NCBI GenBank assembly: GCA_035555315.1
Contig: DATMGU010000051.1
Coordinates: 48,302 to 112,301 of the forward strand
Reading direction: 5' to 3'
Source of the DNA: DATMGU01 sp035555315
Lineage (GTDB): Bacteria > Pseudomonadota > Alphaproteobacteria > ATCC43930 > CGMCC-115725
DNA length: 64,000 nucleotides
This document shows, one piece after another, positions 1-9,053 of this stretch. The notes below the pieces were generated by a model. The model was not told the origin of the DNA. It searched no databases and saw only the letters and a list, made by a program, of their open reading frames with translations. The translations under genes were made by a program, and so were the position numbers. How positions within the stretch are numbered: the stretch's first letter is position 1; every line of letters begins with the position of its first letter.

Positions 1-191
1 TACACCAATGCCGCCGTGTATCCGGAGATGAAGATGAACACCTCCGCCGCGTCGGAAAAGCCGATCGCTTGCAGCGTGAAAAAGCTCATCACGTTGTCCG
101 GCACATGATCGACGAAAATACAAAACAGCGAGAGACCTCGGAACACATCCAGCCTCAAATCGCGCATAGGTTGGTTAGCCGAATTGGTCAT
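1..191 (-). CDS. OpgC-like membrane protein, N-terminal part (truncated by window edge)
   Basis: The first 63 residues of a leftward gene are visible; the rest lies outside the window. The N-terminus reads MTNSANQPMRDLRLDVFRG, followed by a hydrophobic segment containing FVDHVPDNV and then SDAAEVFIFISGYTAALV. The RLDVFRG, DH and F-I-SGYTAA signatures are those of the OpgC family, which are multi-span acyltransferase-like inner-membrane proteins that succinylate osmoregulated periplasmic glucans. The start is the ATG at 189-191. The family call rests on this N-terminal signature alone; the catalytic remainder cannot be checked. Confidence 0.8.
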   Translation of the reverse strand, partial: MTNSANQPMRDLRLDVFRGLSLFCIFVDHVPDNVMSFFTLQAIGFSDAAEVFIFISGYTAALV

Positions 192-460
192 CGTGCCACC
201 CGATCGCGATCATCCTTCACGCGCCCCTGTATCGCGCGCCCGTTGCCGAGCAAGCTAGTCCGGCCAACCCGGTTTGGTAGAATACGCCCTAGAGTGCGTA
301 ACGAAACTTCGATCGGCCCTACGCCAGCGTCTTGGTCGAGCAATTGCATATTGCCGCGGGGTCAGGGCTTTCGGGCCGCAGCCACCGGGTTGCGGCGAGG
401 GGCTCGCGTTGCGTGGAGACGCGGAACCACAAGGTCGGCAGGAATTCAACAGGGGGTGTT

Positions 461-2026
461 ATGCAGCGTCGGGATTTCATCAAGCTCACCTCGGTCACGG
501 CCGGGCTGGTCGCCGCCGGACAATCCTGGCCGGTACTGGCCCAGGGCGTTGCCAAGGATGTCCTCAATGTCGCGATCAATCCGGAGCCGCCAGGCTTGAT
601 GATCGCGATCATCCAGAATGGTCCGACCCAGCTTGTCTCTGGCAACATCTACGAAGGCCTGCTGCGCTACGACGAGGCGCTGAAGCCGATGCCCGGTCTG
701 GCGAGTGCCTGGAAGGTCAGCGACGACGCCTTGACCTACACCTTTACGCTGAAGCCGGGCGTCACCTGGCATGACGGCAAGCCGTTCAGCTCCGCCGACG
801 TCGTGTTCAGCGTCGACAAGCTGCTGCGCGAGGTGCATGCCCGGCTGCGCGCCTCGCTGGGCGCGGTCGACAGCATCACCGCGCCCGACGACGACACCGT
901 CGTCTTCAAGCTGAAATACCCGTTCGGCCCGTTCCTCGGCCTGTTCGAGGTCGGCACCATGCCGATCGCGCCCAAGCACATCTATGACGGCACCGATTAC
1001 CGCACGAACCCCGCCAACAACACGCCGATCGGCACCGGGCCCTACAAATTCACCGAGTGGAAGCGTGGTGAATATATCCGCCTCGACAAGAACGAGGCGT
1101 TTCATGAACCCGGCCTGCCGACCATCAAGACCATCTATTTCCAGGTCATCCCCGACGCCGCCTCGCGGGCTGCCGGTTACGAGACCGGCAAGATGGATGT
1201 GATGCCCGGCGGCTCGGTCGAATATTTCGATATCGCCCGGCTGAAGGCGCTGCCCAAGACCGAGGTCACCACCAAGGGGTGGGAATTCTTCGGCCCGCTA
1301 TCCATGCTGTGCATCAACAACCGCAATGCTCCGCTGAACGACCCGCGCATGCGCCGGGCGATCATGTATGCGATGGACCGCCAGGCAATCAAGAACGTGG
1401 CGTGGAGCGGCTTCGGCAAGGTCGCGACCGGTCCGTTTCATTCCAGTACCCGGTTTCATACCGATGCCGTCACCCCCTATCCGCACGACAAGGCGAAGGC
1501 GAAGGCGCTGCTGACCGAAGTCGGCTACGCTGGCCAGACGATCCGGTTGCTGCCCCTGCCCTACGGCGAAACCTGGCAGCGTGTCGCCGAGATCACCCGG
1601 CAGAACCTCGGCGAAGTGGGTATCAAGGTCGACATGCAAGCGACCGATGTGCCGGGCTGGAACGAGAAGCTCAACAACTGGGATTACGACCTGGCCTTCA
1701 ACTATCTCTACCAATACGGCGATCCGGCGCTGGGCGTCGCGCGGAACTACACCACCGCCAACATCGCGAAGGGCTCGCCCTTCAACAATGTATCCGGCTA
1801 CAGCAATCCCAAGATCGACGAGCTATTCGACAGCGGCGCGCGTGAGCCGGATGAGAAGCGCCGCGCGGCGATCTATGCCGAGGCGCAGAAGATCCTGGTC
1901 GACGATGTCGCGGTCGCCTGGCTGATGGAGCTGGAGTTCCCGACAATCTATCGCTCCAACGTCACCAATCTGGTGAATTCGGGGATCGGCCTCAATGACG
2001 GCTTCGCCCGCGCTAAAATCACCTGA
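461..2026 (+). CDS. Peptide/dipeptide ABC transporter, Tat-exported substrate-binding protein
   Basis: A 521-residue family 5 extracellular solute-binding protein (DppA/OppA type), the periplasmic receptor of the importer encoded downstream. The N-terminus MQRRDFIKLTSVTAG has a twin-arginine motif (RRDFIK) and then a hydrophobic stretch ending at VLAQ, so folded export by Tat is likely. Internal landmarks of the family are the WHDGKPFSSADV block near residue 105, the GTGPYKF block near residue 190 and the RRAIMYAMDR block near residue 300. The ATG at 461 was preferred over upstream in-frame codons because the signal peptide begins here and AGGGGG lies just upstream. It is the first gene of a four-gene operon. 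The substrate cannot be read from sequence. Confidence 0.92.
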   Translation: MQRRDFIKLTSVTAGLVAAGQSWPVLAQGVAKDVLNVAINPEPPGLMIAIIQNGPTQLVSGNIYEGLLRYDEALKPMPGLASAWKVSDDALTYTFTLKPGVTWHDGKPFSSADVVFSVDKLLREVHARLRASLGAVDSITAPDDDTVVFKLKYPFGPFLGLFEVGTMPIAPKHIYDGTDYRTNPANNTPIGTGPYKFTEWKRGEYIRLDKNEAFHEPGLPTIKTIYFQVIPDAASRAAGYETGKMDVMPGGSVEYFDIARLKALPKTEVTTKGWEFFGPLSMLCINNRNAPLNDPRMRRAIMYAMDRQAIKNVAWSGFGKVATGPFHSSTRFHTDAVTPYPHDKAKAKALLTEVGYAGQTIRLLPLPYGETWQRVAEITRQNLGEVGIKVDMQATDVPGWNEKLNNWDYDLAFNYLYQYGDPALGVARNYTTANIAKGSPFNNVSGYSNPKIDELFDSGAREPDEKRRAAIYAEAQKILVDDVAVAWLMELEFPTIYRSNVTNLVNSGIGLNDGFARAKIT

Positions 2027-2058
2027 GCGGGATAGCGTCTTAGGGGCAGCGAGAGGTC

Positions 2059-3033
2059 ATGGGACGGGTCAAATTCGCGGCACGGCGGTTGGCGCAGGGT
2101 GTGATCGCCCTGCTGCTGATCGCCGTGGTGAATTTCTTTCTGATCCGGGCGGCGCCGGGCGATCCGGCTTCCGTCATGGCTGGCGAAGCCGGTGCCGGCG
2201 ACGCCAAGTTCGTCACCCAGCTGCGCCAGCAATTCGGCCTCGACAAATCCTTGCCGGAGCAGCTCGGCATCTATCTCGGCCATGTGGCGACGCTCGATCT
2301 CGGCCAATCCTACCGCCGGCAGCGACCGGTCGCGGACCTGATCGGCGAGCGGGTACCGGCGACGCTGATGCTGACCGCCAGCGCCTTCGTGATGTCGCTG
2401 CTCTTTGGCATCACGCTCGGTGCCTGGTCCAGCAGCCGTGCCGGAACCTGGGCCGACAGCGCCGTCACTACCGTGGCGCTGGTGTTCTACGCGACGCCGC
2501 TGTTCTGGGTGGCGCTGATGGCGGTGCTGATCTTCTCGGTGCAGCTCGATTGGCTGCCGGCCTTCGGCATGACCACTGTCGGGGGCGGGTTTTCCGGGTT
2601 CGGGCACGCGCTGGATGTTATCCGCCACCTGGTTCTGCCGGCGACGACGCTGGCGCTGTTCTATATGGCGATCTATGCCCGCATGACGCGTACCGCCATG
2701 CTCGATGTCTCCCGCATGGATTTCATCAAGACGGCGCGTGCCAAGGGGGTGCCCAGCGGCCGGATCTGGCGCGCGCATATTCTGCGCAACGCGCTCCTGC
2801 CGATCATCACCCTCGCTGGGATCCAGGCCGGTCAGATGGTCGGTGGGGCGATCCTCACCGAAACCGTCTTCGCCTGGCCCGGCATCGGTCGGCTGATGTT
2901 CGAGGCGTTGCTGGAGCGCGATTATAACCTGCTGCTCGGGGTGTTCCTGTTCACCGCCGCGATGGTCGTGCTGTTCAACCTCGTTACCGACATCGTCTAT
3001 ACCCTGGTCGATCCCCGGATCGAGCTCACCTGA
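2059..3033 (+). CDS. Peptide ABC transporter permease, DppB type
   Basis: A 324-residue inner-membrane permease of the DppB/OppB family. It has the typical N-terminal membrane segment followed by NFFLIRAAPGDPA, a periplasmic loop, then five further membrane segments. The cytoplasmic coupling (EAA) loop RAKGVPSGRIWRAHILRNA is near residues 228-246. GAGAGG precedes the ATG at 2059. Its stop overlaps the start of the second permease (TGATG), which implies translational coupling and equal dosage of the two membrane subunits. Confidence 0.93.
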   Translation: MGRVKFAARRLAQGVIALLLIAVVNFFLIRAAPGDPASVMAGEAGAGDAKFVTQLRQQFGLDKSLPEQLGIYLGHVATLDLGQSYRRQRPVADLIGERVPATLMLTASAFVMSLLFGITLGAWSSSRAGTWADSAVTTVALVFYATPLFWVALMAVLIFSVQLDWLPAFGMTTVGGGFSGFGHALDVIRHLVLPATTLALFYMAIYARMTRTAMLDVSRMDFIKTARAKGVPSGRIWRAHILRNALLPIITLAGIQAGQMVGGAILTETVFAWPGIGRLMFEALLERDYNLLLGVFLFTAAMVVLFNLVTDIVYTLVDPRIELT

Positions 3034-3881
3034 TGCGCGATTTCTGGCGCCGGTTCCGACGCAACAAGGGTGCCCTGATCGGGCTCGCCCTGCTGGCCGT
3101 CGTGTTCGCGATCGCCCTGTTCGGCCCGCTGATCGACGATGGCGACCCTTGGGCGATGGTTCAGCGGCCGTTCCTGCCGCCATTCCAACTGGCCGATAGC
3201 TTTCTCGGCACCGATACCTTGGGGCGGGACATCCTGACCGGCCTCATCTCCGGCGCCCGGGTCTCCTTGATGATCGGCTTCGTCTCGACGCTCGCCGCCT
3301 TGCTGCTGGGTGTCACTTTGGGTGCCGTCGCCGGCTATTACGGCGGCTGGGTCGATACCCTGCTGATGCGCTTCACCGAGCTGTTCCAGACGATCCCCAG
3401 CTTCGCGCTGGCGATCGTGCTGGTGGCGATCTTTCAGCCCTCGGTCGGCTCGATCGTGGTGGCCATCGCGATCGTCTCCTGGCCGCCGGTCGCCCGTCTC
3501 GTCCGTGGCGAATTCCTCACCCTGCGCCGGCGGGAATTCGTCCAGGCGGCGCAACTCGACGGCCAATCCGACGCACGCATCATCTTCGTCGAGCTGCTGC
3601 CGAACGCCGCCTCGTCGATCGTCGTCATGGCGTCGTTGATGGTGGCGACCGCGATCCTGCTGGAATCCAGCCTTAGCTTCCTCGGCCTCGGCGATCCCAA
3701 CCTGATGAGCTGGGGCTACATGATCGGTGCCGCCCGCACGGTGCTGCGGCAGGCCTGGTGGACCAGCGTGTTTCCGGGCCTCGCCATCGTGCTGACGGTG
3801 TTGGCGCTCAATCTGGTGGGGGAGGGGTTGAGTGATGGGCTCAATACCCGTCTCGGCGGCGGTCGCAATGCCGGCCTCTGA
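3033..3881 (+). CDS. Peptide ABC transporter permease, DppC type
   Basis: A 282-residue permease of the DppC/OppC family and partner of the upstream DppB-type subunit. It shows the N-terminal RFRRNKGALIGLALL segment, the FLGTDTLGRDIL motif typical of DppC near residues 60-71, and the coupling loop near residue 170 (EFVQAAQLDGQSD). The C-terminus, GEGLSDGLNTRL, is the usual family ending. The start overlaps the previous stop by one base, and the end overlaps the ATPase gene by 47 bases, so all transporter subunits are translationally linked. Confidence 0.93.
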   Translation: MRDFWRRFRRNKGALIGLALLAVVFAIALFGPLIDDGDPWAMVQRPFLPPFQLADSFLGTDTLGRDILTGLISGARVSLMIGFVSTLAALLLGVTLGAVAGYYGGWVDTLLMRFTELFQTIPSFALAIVLVAIFQPSVGSIVVAIAIVSWPPVARLVRGEFLTLRRREFVQAAQLDGQSDARIIFVELLPNAASSIVVMASLMVATAILLESSLSFLGLGDPNLMSWGYMIGAARTVLRQAWWTSVFPGLAIVLTVLALNLVGEGLSDGLNTRLGGGRNAGL

Positions 3882-5517
3882 TCAAAAACCCTCCTCCGAT
3901 CCTTTGCTCGATATCGCGGGACTCGATATCAGCCTGCCGGCGGGCGGTGACCGAGCGCTCGCCGTCCAGGGCGTCAGCCTGACGCTTCGTGCCGGCGAGG
4001 CGTTGTGTATCGTCGGCGAGAGCGGCTCCGGCAAGTCGATGATCGCCAACGCGGTGATGGGCCTGCTGCCGTTGCCGCAGGTCCGGCCGACCGCCGGCCA
4101 TATCCGCTTCGACGGGCAGGACTTGCTCACCCTGAGCGAGGCGCAGCTGCGCAGCCTGCGCGGCCGCCGGATCGGCATGATCTTCCAGGAGCCGATGACG
4201 GCGCTCAACCCGATCATGCGGATCGGCGAGCAGATCGCCGAGGCTTATCGCAGCCATATCACCCTCGGCCGGCGGGAATGCCGCGAGAAAACCCTGGCGG
4301 CGCTGGCGGATGTCGGCTTGCCCGATCCGGAACGGCTGATCGACAGTTATCCGTTCCGGCTGTCGGGTGGCCAGCGGCAACGGGTGATGATCGCCGCGGC
4401 CCTGGCGCTGGAACCGGCCCTGCTGATCGCCGACGAGCCGACCACGGCGTTGGACGTTACGACCCAGGCGCAGATCCTGCGGCTGATCCGGGAGCTGCAG
4501 CGGCGGCGTGGCATGGCGATGCTGTTCATCACCCATGATTTCGGCGTGGTCGCGGAGATCGCCGATCGGGTCGCCGTGATGCAACACGGTCGGCTTGTCG
4601 AGGAGGGACCGACGCGGCAGGTTCTGACAGCGCCCCAGCACGACTATACAAGACGGCTGATCGCGGCGATCCCCCACGGACGCCCACCCCAGCGCCCCGA
4701 TGCCGCGCCCCAGCCGGTCCTGCTGGAACTCGACAAGCTCGGTAAGACCTACCACTCCGCCGCTGGGCTTTTCAGCCGTGGGCGCGATATCCCGGCCTTG
4801 AAGGATGTGTCGATCACGCTGCGTCGTGGCGAGACCCTCGGCATCGTCGGGGAAAGCGGGTCGGGCAAGTCGACCATCGGCCGCTGTGTCGTCGGCCTGA
4901 CGCCGGTCACTTCCGGTCGCGTGCTGTTCGAAGGCGTCGATCTGGCGCGGCTCGACGCGAAGGGTCTGCGACCCTATCGCGGCCGCATCCAGATGGTGTT
5001 CCAGGATCCCTACGCTTCGCTCAACCCGCGCCATCGCATCGGCGCCGCGGTGATGACCGGCATGCTCATGCAAGGCATCCCGCGCGCGAAGGCGATCGAC
5101 CGCGCCGCCGAACTCCTATCGCTGGTCGGCCTCGGGCCCGAGGCGATGGAGCGCTATCCGCATGAATTTTCCGGCGGGCAGCGCCAACGCATCGGCATCG
5201 CCCGCGCACTCGCTATGGAGCCTGAATTGCTGGTCGCCGACGAACCGGTCTCGGCACTCGACGTCTCGGTGCAGGCTCAGGTGCTCGACCTGTTCGACAA
5301 GGTGCGCCGCCAGTTCGATCTGGGTCTGCTGTTCATCACCCATGATCTGCGGGTGGCGGCGCAGATGTGCGACCGGATCGCCGTCATGCGGGCAGGCGAG
5401 ATGGTCGAATACGGCGACGCGACCGAGGTATTGGGATCGCCGCGGCACGCCTATACCCAGGAACTCCTGGCCGCCGTGCCCCGCCTCGAGCATGCAGCGG
5501 GGCCGCACGCCGTCTAG
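3835..5517 (+). CDS. Peptide ABC transporter, fused double ATPase (DppD-DppF type)
   Basis: A 560-residue protein with two complete nucleotide-binding domains in tandem, replacing the separate DppD and DppF subunits. Domain 1 has Walker A GESGSGKS near residue 60, signature LSGGQRQR near 176 and Walker B LLIADEP near 197. Domain 2 repeats these near 340, 445 (FSGGQRQR) and 466. Each domain ends with the oligopeptide-transporter C-terminal extension. The start at the ATG at 3835 (or GTG at 3832) is supported by GGGGGAGGGG at about 3819-3828. A later in-frame ATG at 3868 is the alternative. Both catalytic sites look intact, so both probably hydrolyse ATP. Confidence 0.93.
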   Translation: MGSIPVSAAVAMPASDQKPSSDPLLDIAGLDISLPAGGDRALAVQGVSLTLRAGEALCIVGESGSGKSMIANAVMGLLPLPQVRPTAGHIRFDGQDLLTLSEAQLRSLRGRRIGMIFQEPMTALNPIMRIGEQIAEAYRSHITLGRRECREKTLAALADVGLPDPERLIDSYPFRLSGGQRQRVMIAAALALEPALLIADEPTTALDVTTQAQILRLIRELQRRRGMAMLFITHDFGVVAEIADRVAVMQHGRLVEEGPTRQVLTAPQHDYTRRLIAAIPHGRPPQRPDAAPQPVLLELDKLGKTYHSAAGLFSRGRDIPALKDVSITLRRGETLGIVGESGSGKSTIGRCVVGLTPVTSGRVLFEGVDLARLDAKGLRPYRGRIQMVFQDPYASLNPRHRIGAAVMTGMLMQGIPRAKAIDRAAELLSLVGLGPEAMERYPHEFSGGQRQRIGIARALAMEPELLVADEPVSALDVSVQAQVLDLFDKVRRQFDLGLLFITHDLRVAAQMCDRIAVMRAGEMVEYGDATEVLGSPRHAYTQELLAAVPRLEHAAGPHAV

Positions 5518-5568
5518 CGACGATGTGCGGCCCCGGGACTAAAATGCGGGGGCTGGAAATAGGGGAGC

Positions 5569-6144
5569 CTAAACCAGCGGCGTATCGACCAGATGCTCGG
5601 CCACGAACCAGACCTGCATCTCATGGAGGCGGATCAGGTCGCTGACCAGCAGGTCATTGGTACCGTCATCGCCGTTCTCCGCCGCCTCATGAGCGAATTT
5701 GCGGATCTGGACCAGCATCTTCTCATGCGCCGATAACAGTCTGGAGATGATCGTCGGCACCTGTTCGCGGCCGCGCGGCGGGCGATCCAGGGTGGTCATC
5801 TCCGCCACGTCATGGGCCATCGCCAGGGCGATGCCGCCCAGCGACTGGATGCGCTCGGCGATCATGTCGACCAGCTCGGCCTGCTCGGTGTAGTGCTTAT
5901 CGAACAGCAGATGCAGCTGGTAGAAGGTATGGCCGGAAACCTGCCAATGCGCCTTTTTGTAGAGGTCGCGCAGGGTCATCGTATCGACCAGCACCTGGTT
6001 CAGCATCTCGACGCTGGCCAGGCGGACGTTCTGACCGAGGCCGATCGGCAGCTTGGTGACCGTGCCGTAGGCCTGGATTTCTGGTCCGTGCTGGCCGTAA
6101 TGCGGTTGCGCCTCGTGCGACGCCGAAGGGGCAGCTTGCTTCAT
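5569..6144 (-). CDS. dps: Dps family ferritin-like DNA-protection protein
   Basis: A 191-residue Dps/ferritin-like protein. The residues for the inter-subunit ferroxidase site are visible: the KAHWQVSGHTFYQLHLLFD block (first His, and His plus Asp of the partner set) and the DMIAERIQSLGG block near residue 93. The protein should form a 12-subunit shell that oxidises ferrous iron with hydrogen peroxide and may coat DNA in stationary phase or under oxidative stress. AAGGA precedes the ATG at 6142-6144. The N-terminal 25 residues are polar and rich in His, Gln and Ala. It converges with the ABC operon. Confidence 0.93.
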   Translation of the reverse strand: MKQAAPSASHEAQPHYGQHGPEIQAYGTVTKLPIGLGQNVRLASVEMLNQVLVDTMTLRDLYKKAHWQVSGHTFYQLHLLFDKHYTEQAELVDMIAERIQSLGGIALAMAHDVAEMTTLDRPPRGREQVPTIISRLLSAHEKMLVQIRKFAHEAAENGDDGTNDLLVSDLIRLHEMQVWFVAEHLVDTPLV

Positions 6145-6194
6145 GATGGGTTTCCTTCTGTCGTTTCAGGCTGTCGTTTCAGGGCTCGGCGGCG

Positions 6195-6446
6195 CTAAGC
6201 GGTGCGGCGGATCGCATGGTAGATGACCAGGACGATGATCGCTCCGATGATCGCGACGACCACGCTGTAGAGGTTGAAACCGGTCACCCCGGCGGCACCG
6301 AACTGGTTGAAGACAAAGCCGCCGACCACGGCGCCGATAATGCCCAACACGATGTCCATCACCGGTCCTTCGCCGGAATTATTGACGATCTTGCTGGCGA
6401 TGAAGCCGGCGACCAGACCGAGTACGATCCAGGCGATGATGGACAT
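6195..6446 (-). CDS. GlsB/YeaQ/YmgE family membrane protein
   Basis: An 83-residue, almost wholly hydrophobic protein beginning MSIIAWIVLGLVAGFIASK and carrying the family pattern of glycine-rich helices (GAVVGGFVFNQFG) with a short basic tail (HAIRRTA). The family, formerly called transglycosylase-associated, is stress-induced and of uncertain biochemistry. The start is supported by GAGGAATTC placed seven bases before the ATG; an upstream extension of 20 residues is therefore unlikely. It lies 50 bases downstream of the Dps start on the same strand, consistent with a shared stress response. Confidence 0.88.
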   Translation of the reverse strand: MSIIAWIVLGLVAGFIASKIVNNSGEGPVMDIVLGIIGAVVGGFVFNQFGAAGVTGFNLYSVVVAIIGAIIVLVIYHAIRRTA

Positions 6447-6569
6447 GGGCGAATTCCTCGAAGGCGATGAAGACGGTTGGTGGACCGGTGTGAGTTGAAC
6501 GCCCAAGACGCGATATCATCCCATCGCTATTCCGTCTGGTGCGTTCGCCGCCGGTTCCCCGGCCGCTCC

Positions 6570-7793
6570 TCAGCCCTTCAACCCGTCGATGACCGGCCGG
6601 CGGTAGCTCGCGATCGCCGGCACCAGGGCCAGCACCATGCCGGCGAGGATCAGGCCACCGACCATGACGGCCTCCGGGCCGCCCAGCCGTACCGATAGGA
6701 CGAGGCCTGTTCGCGCCGTCAGCACCGCGGCCATCAGCCGGGCGCCGCCATAGCCCAGCAACAAGCCCAGCCCGCCGCCCGCCACGATCAGGCTGCTGAC
6801 CTGGCACCACACCACCAGGAACACGTATCCGCGCGACGCGCCCAGCGCGCGCAGGATCGCCAGTTGCCGGGCACGCATCGCCAGCAAGGCGCCGACCGCC
6901 AAGAGCACCGCGCCGACCACCAGAATTTCGGTCGCGACGGAGATCGCCGCCAGAAGATCGCGCGCATCGCCGAGCGTCCGGTAGAGCTCGACCAGGATCT
7001 CCGCCGGGAACACCGCGAGGGTGCCGCCCCCGCGATAGAGGCCGCGCAGCTGATAGGCGGCCATCACCGTTTTGGGCTTCACGACGATTGCCGGAACCCC
7101 GGCCGGTTCGCTTTCCCAAGGCGGTCCGATATGCGGATCGCCCGCCGGATGCCCGGTCGGCAAGCCGTGAACTTCCCACACGGCTTCGATCGGCACGATG
7201 ATCGCCCGATCCCAGGGGGTGCCCCGCCGAGGCAGCCGGCCGACCACCGTGTAGTCGATCCCCTTATGCTCGTCCTCCTCATCATCGGCGATCGAGGCGT
7301 GGCCGGTGCCGGGCTGGCCATGCGACGGTATGATGTGCTCGCCGATGCGGGAGTCGACATCGGCGCCGATCACCGCCTCATAGATCGCGGCGAAGACCCG
7401 TCCCTCATCCGGCGCGCGGCCGCCGCCGGCTGTGACGAAATCCGGGGTCGATCCGACGATGGGATAGGTCCGCCAGCGGTCGCCGAACCCGATCGGCGCC
7501 GCGAAGGCCACGCCGGGCTCGGTACTCAGCTTTTGCAGTACTCTGCCGGGCAGGAGCGGCACCGAGGCGGGTTGCAGATAGACCGTGCTCAGCACCAGTT
7601 GCGTCTGGCTGCCGGGTGCCCCGACCAGCAGGTCGAAATCATCCGCCGCCCGGGCGCTGCCCCGCCGCAAGGCCCGCTCCTGCGCGCTGACCGCGACGCC
7701 CAGCGCCACGGCCAGTGCGATCAGCATGACGACCGCGATGCAGCCGACACGCGATCGGCGGAACTCTGCCAGCATGACGGGTAAAGGGTTCAT
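6570..7793 (-). CDS. ABC transporter permease, FtsX/LolC-like
   Basis: A 407-residue permease of the FtsX/MacB_PCD family. It has one N-terminal membrane helix, a large extracytoplasmic domain of about 240 residues, and three C-terminal membrane helices that begin near residue 275. The extracytoplasmic part contains a short His/Asp/Glu-rich stretch (DDEEDEHKG) of the kind seen in some metal-linked members. Its ATG at 7791-7793 overlaps the stop of the ATPase gene (TGATG), so the two are translationally coupled. The C-terminus ends with SYRRPVIDGLKG, which is usual for the family. The cargo is unknown. Confidence 0.87.
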   Translation of the reverse strand: MNPLPVMLAEFRRSRVGCIAVVMLIALAVALGVAVSAQERALRRGSARAADDFDLLVGAPGSQTQLVLSTVYLQPASVPLLPGRVLQKLSTEPGVAFAAPIGFGDRWRTYPIVGSTPDFVTAGGGRAPDEGRVFAAIYEAVIGADVDSRIGEHIIPSHGQPGTGHASIADDEEDEHKGIDYTVVGRLPRRGTPWDRAIIVPIEAVWEVHGLPTGHPAGDPHIGPPWESEPAGVPAIVVKPKTVMAAYQLRGLYRGGGTLAVFPAEILVELYRTLGDARDLLAAISVATEILVVGAVLLAVGALLAMRARQLAILRALGASRGYVFLVVWCQVSSLIVAGGGLGLLLGYGGARLMAAVLTARTGLVLSVRLGGPEAVMVGGLILAGMVLALVPAIASYRRPVIDGLKG

Positions 7794-8533
7794 CACGCCG
7801 CCAGGCCGCCGGGATTGATGTCGACCAATCGACCGCCTTCCAGCCGATAGACCCGATCCAGCCGCGCCAGCAGCGTCCGGTCATGCGACACGATGATCAC
7901 CGTGGCCGCCGCCTCGGCACCAAGGTCTAACAGCATATCGGCGATGCGATGGCCGTTCTCGGTATCGAGACTGGCGGTCGGCTCGTCGGCCAGAAGCAGG
8001 GGCGGCTGGAACAGCATGGCGCGGGCCACGGCGACACGCTGCATCTCCCCGCGCGACAGCCGCTCGACCCGTCGATGCGGATCGGCCAGCCCGACCCGCT
8101 CCAACAGATCCCGCGCGCGCCGGGCGAGATCGGCCGGCACCCTCAGATGGTCGAACAGGCAGGGTAGCAGCACGTTATCGAGCGCGCTCAGCCCGTCGAT
8201 CAGATGGAAATCCTGGAACACCAGCCCGACCTGGCGACGCCGCCAGCGGTCGCGTGCCGCTTCCCTGAACTCGCTGACCCGGATCCCATCAAAGCTGACG
8301 CAGCCGCCGCTCGGCCGGATCAGTCCGGCGATTGCATGGATCAACGACGATTTGCCCGATCCCGATGGACCGGTGATGCCGATCCGCGCACCCGGCGGGA
8401 CCGTCAAAAGCGGGATATCGAGCACGTTCTGACGCTCGCCCTGCGCCAACGGATAATCCAGTGCCAGCCCCTCGATGGCCAGGCCGCCACAGGCATTGGG
8501 CACCCCGGCATTGGGCACCCCGGCATTGGACAT
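7793..8533 (-). CDS. ABC transporter ATP-binding protein, LolD/MacB type
   Basis: A nucleotide-binding subunit of about 246 residues for the coupled FtsX-like permease. It shows Walker A GPSGSGKSS, a Q-loop GLVFQDFHL, signature LSRGEMQR and Walker B LLLADEPTASLD. The start is uncertain: ATG at 8533 lies seven bases after the upstream stop, while ATG at 8563 would overlap that gene by 23 bases. Both codons sit in a run of degenerate 15-base repeats (8492-8566) that encode pentapeptides such as GVPNA, so the N-terminus is probably unstructured. The conserved domain begins about ten residues after these repeats. Confidence 0.88.
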   Translation of the reverse strand: MSNAGVPNAGVPNACGGLAIEGLALDYPLAQGERQNVLDIPLLTVPPGARIGITGPSGSGKSSLIHAIAGLIRPSGGCVSFDGIRVSEFREAARDRWRRRQVGLVFQDFHLIDGLSALDNVLLPCLFDHLRVPADLARRARDLLERVGLADPHRRVERLSRGEMQRVAVARAMLFQPPLLLADEPTASLDTENGHRIADMLLDLGAEAAATVIIVSHDRTLLARLDRVYRLEGGRLVDINPGGLAA

Positions 8534-8540
8534 CCTGGCG

Positions 8541-8993
8541 TCAGGCAAGCCGGTATTCGGCATCGACCACGCGCAATAGGCTGACGAAGCCGGTCTTCGG
8601 GTCCATCTTCGACCCCGTCTCCAGCCGGCCGACGACTTGGATACCGTCATAGGGCGAGGTGAAACCCGCGCTCTCCCGCAAATGGATGACGACGATGTCG
8701 ATCGGCCAGCTGGCATCGCTGTCGCAGAACGGGCACAGCGAGACCGGCGTGCGGGTCAGCACGAAGAAATCCGCCTCGGCCTTCAGCGGCGGTGCCATGA
8801 ATCCCTTGATCGAGACGGGCTTGCCGGACAGGCCGACGATCTTGTCGGTGAATTCCAGGCCCTGCAGCGTCGCGGGCTTATAGAGATCGGCGAAGGTGAT
8901 CGGCACCGGCGTCTCGGCCGCCCGGCCAACCCGCGGTGCCAGGGTCAGCGACAGGCCGGCGATCAGCAATAAGCGGCGATCCAGAGGCTTCAT
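8541..8993 (-). CDS. Exported protein, DUF3299-like
   Basis: A 150-residue protein starting MKPLDRRLLLIAGLSLTLAP, a signal peptide probably cut after GRAAE. The mature part has the DUF3299-like core: VSIKGFMAPPLKAEADFF, followed by SLCPFCDSD with a CxxC pair, and a C-terminal RLETGSKMDPKTGFVSLLRV block. Related small periplasmic proteins often occur beside LolD/FtsX-like transporters, and here it is the first gene of a three-gene leftward operon with them. The CxxC could bind metal or be redox-active, but this is inference. A longer start at 9020 adds nine residues before the signal peptide and is less likely. Confidence 0.7.
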   Translation of the reverse strand: MKPLDRRLLLIAGLSLTLAPRVGRAAETPVPITFADLYKPATLQGLEFTDKIVGLSGKPVSIKGFMAPPLKAEADFFVLTRTPVSLCPFCDSDASWPIDIVVIHLRESAGFTSPYDGIQVVGRLETGSKMDPKTGFVSLLRVVDAEYRLA

Positions 8994-9053
8994 CGAACGG
9001 CTCCCAAATCTTGGTGCCATAAGGTAGTTCGGCAGTATGACGTCGGCATGACA

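Noticed and set aside
1948..3183. Leftward 411-residue frame opposite the first permease
   Set aside because: The composition (Gly/Arg/Asp/Gln) is typical of antisense frames in GC-rich DNA, and it crosses two well-supported genes.
3841..5073. Leftward 410-residue frame opposite the fused ATPase
   Set aside because: It is an antisense shadow; the sense strand has complete Walker and signature motifs.
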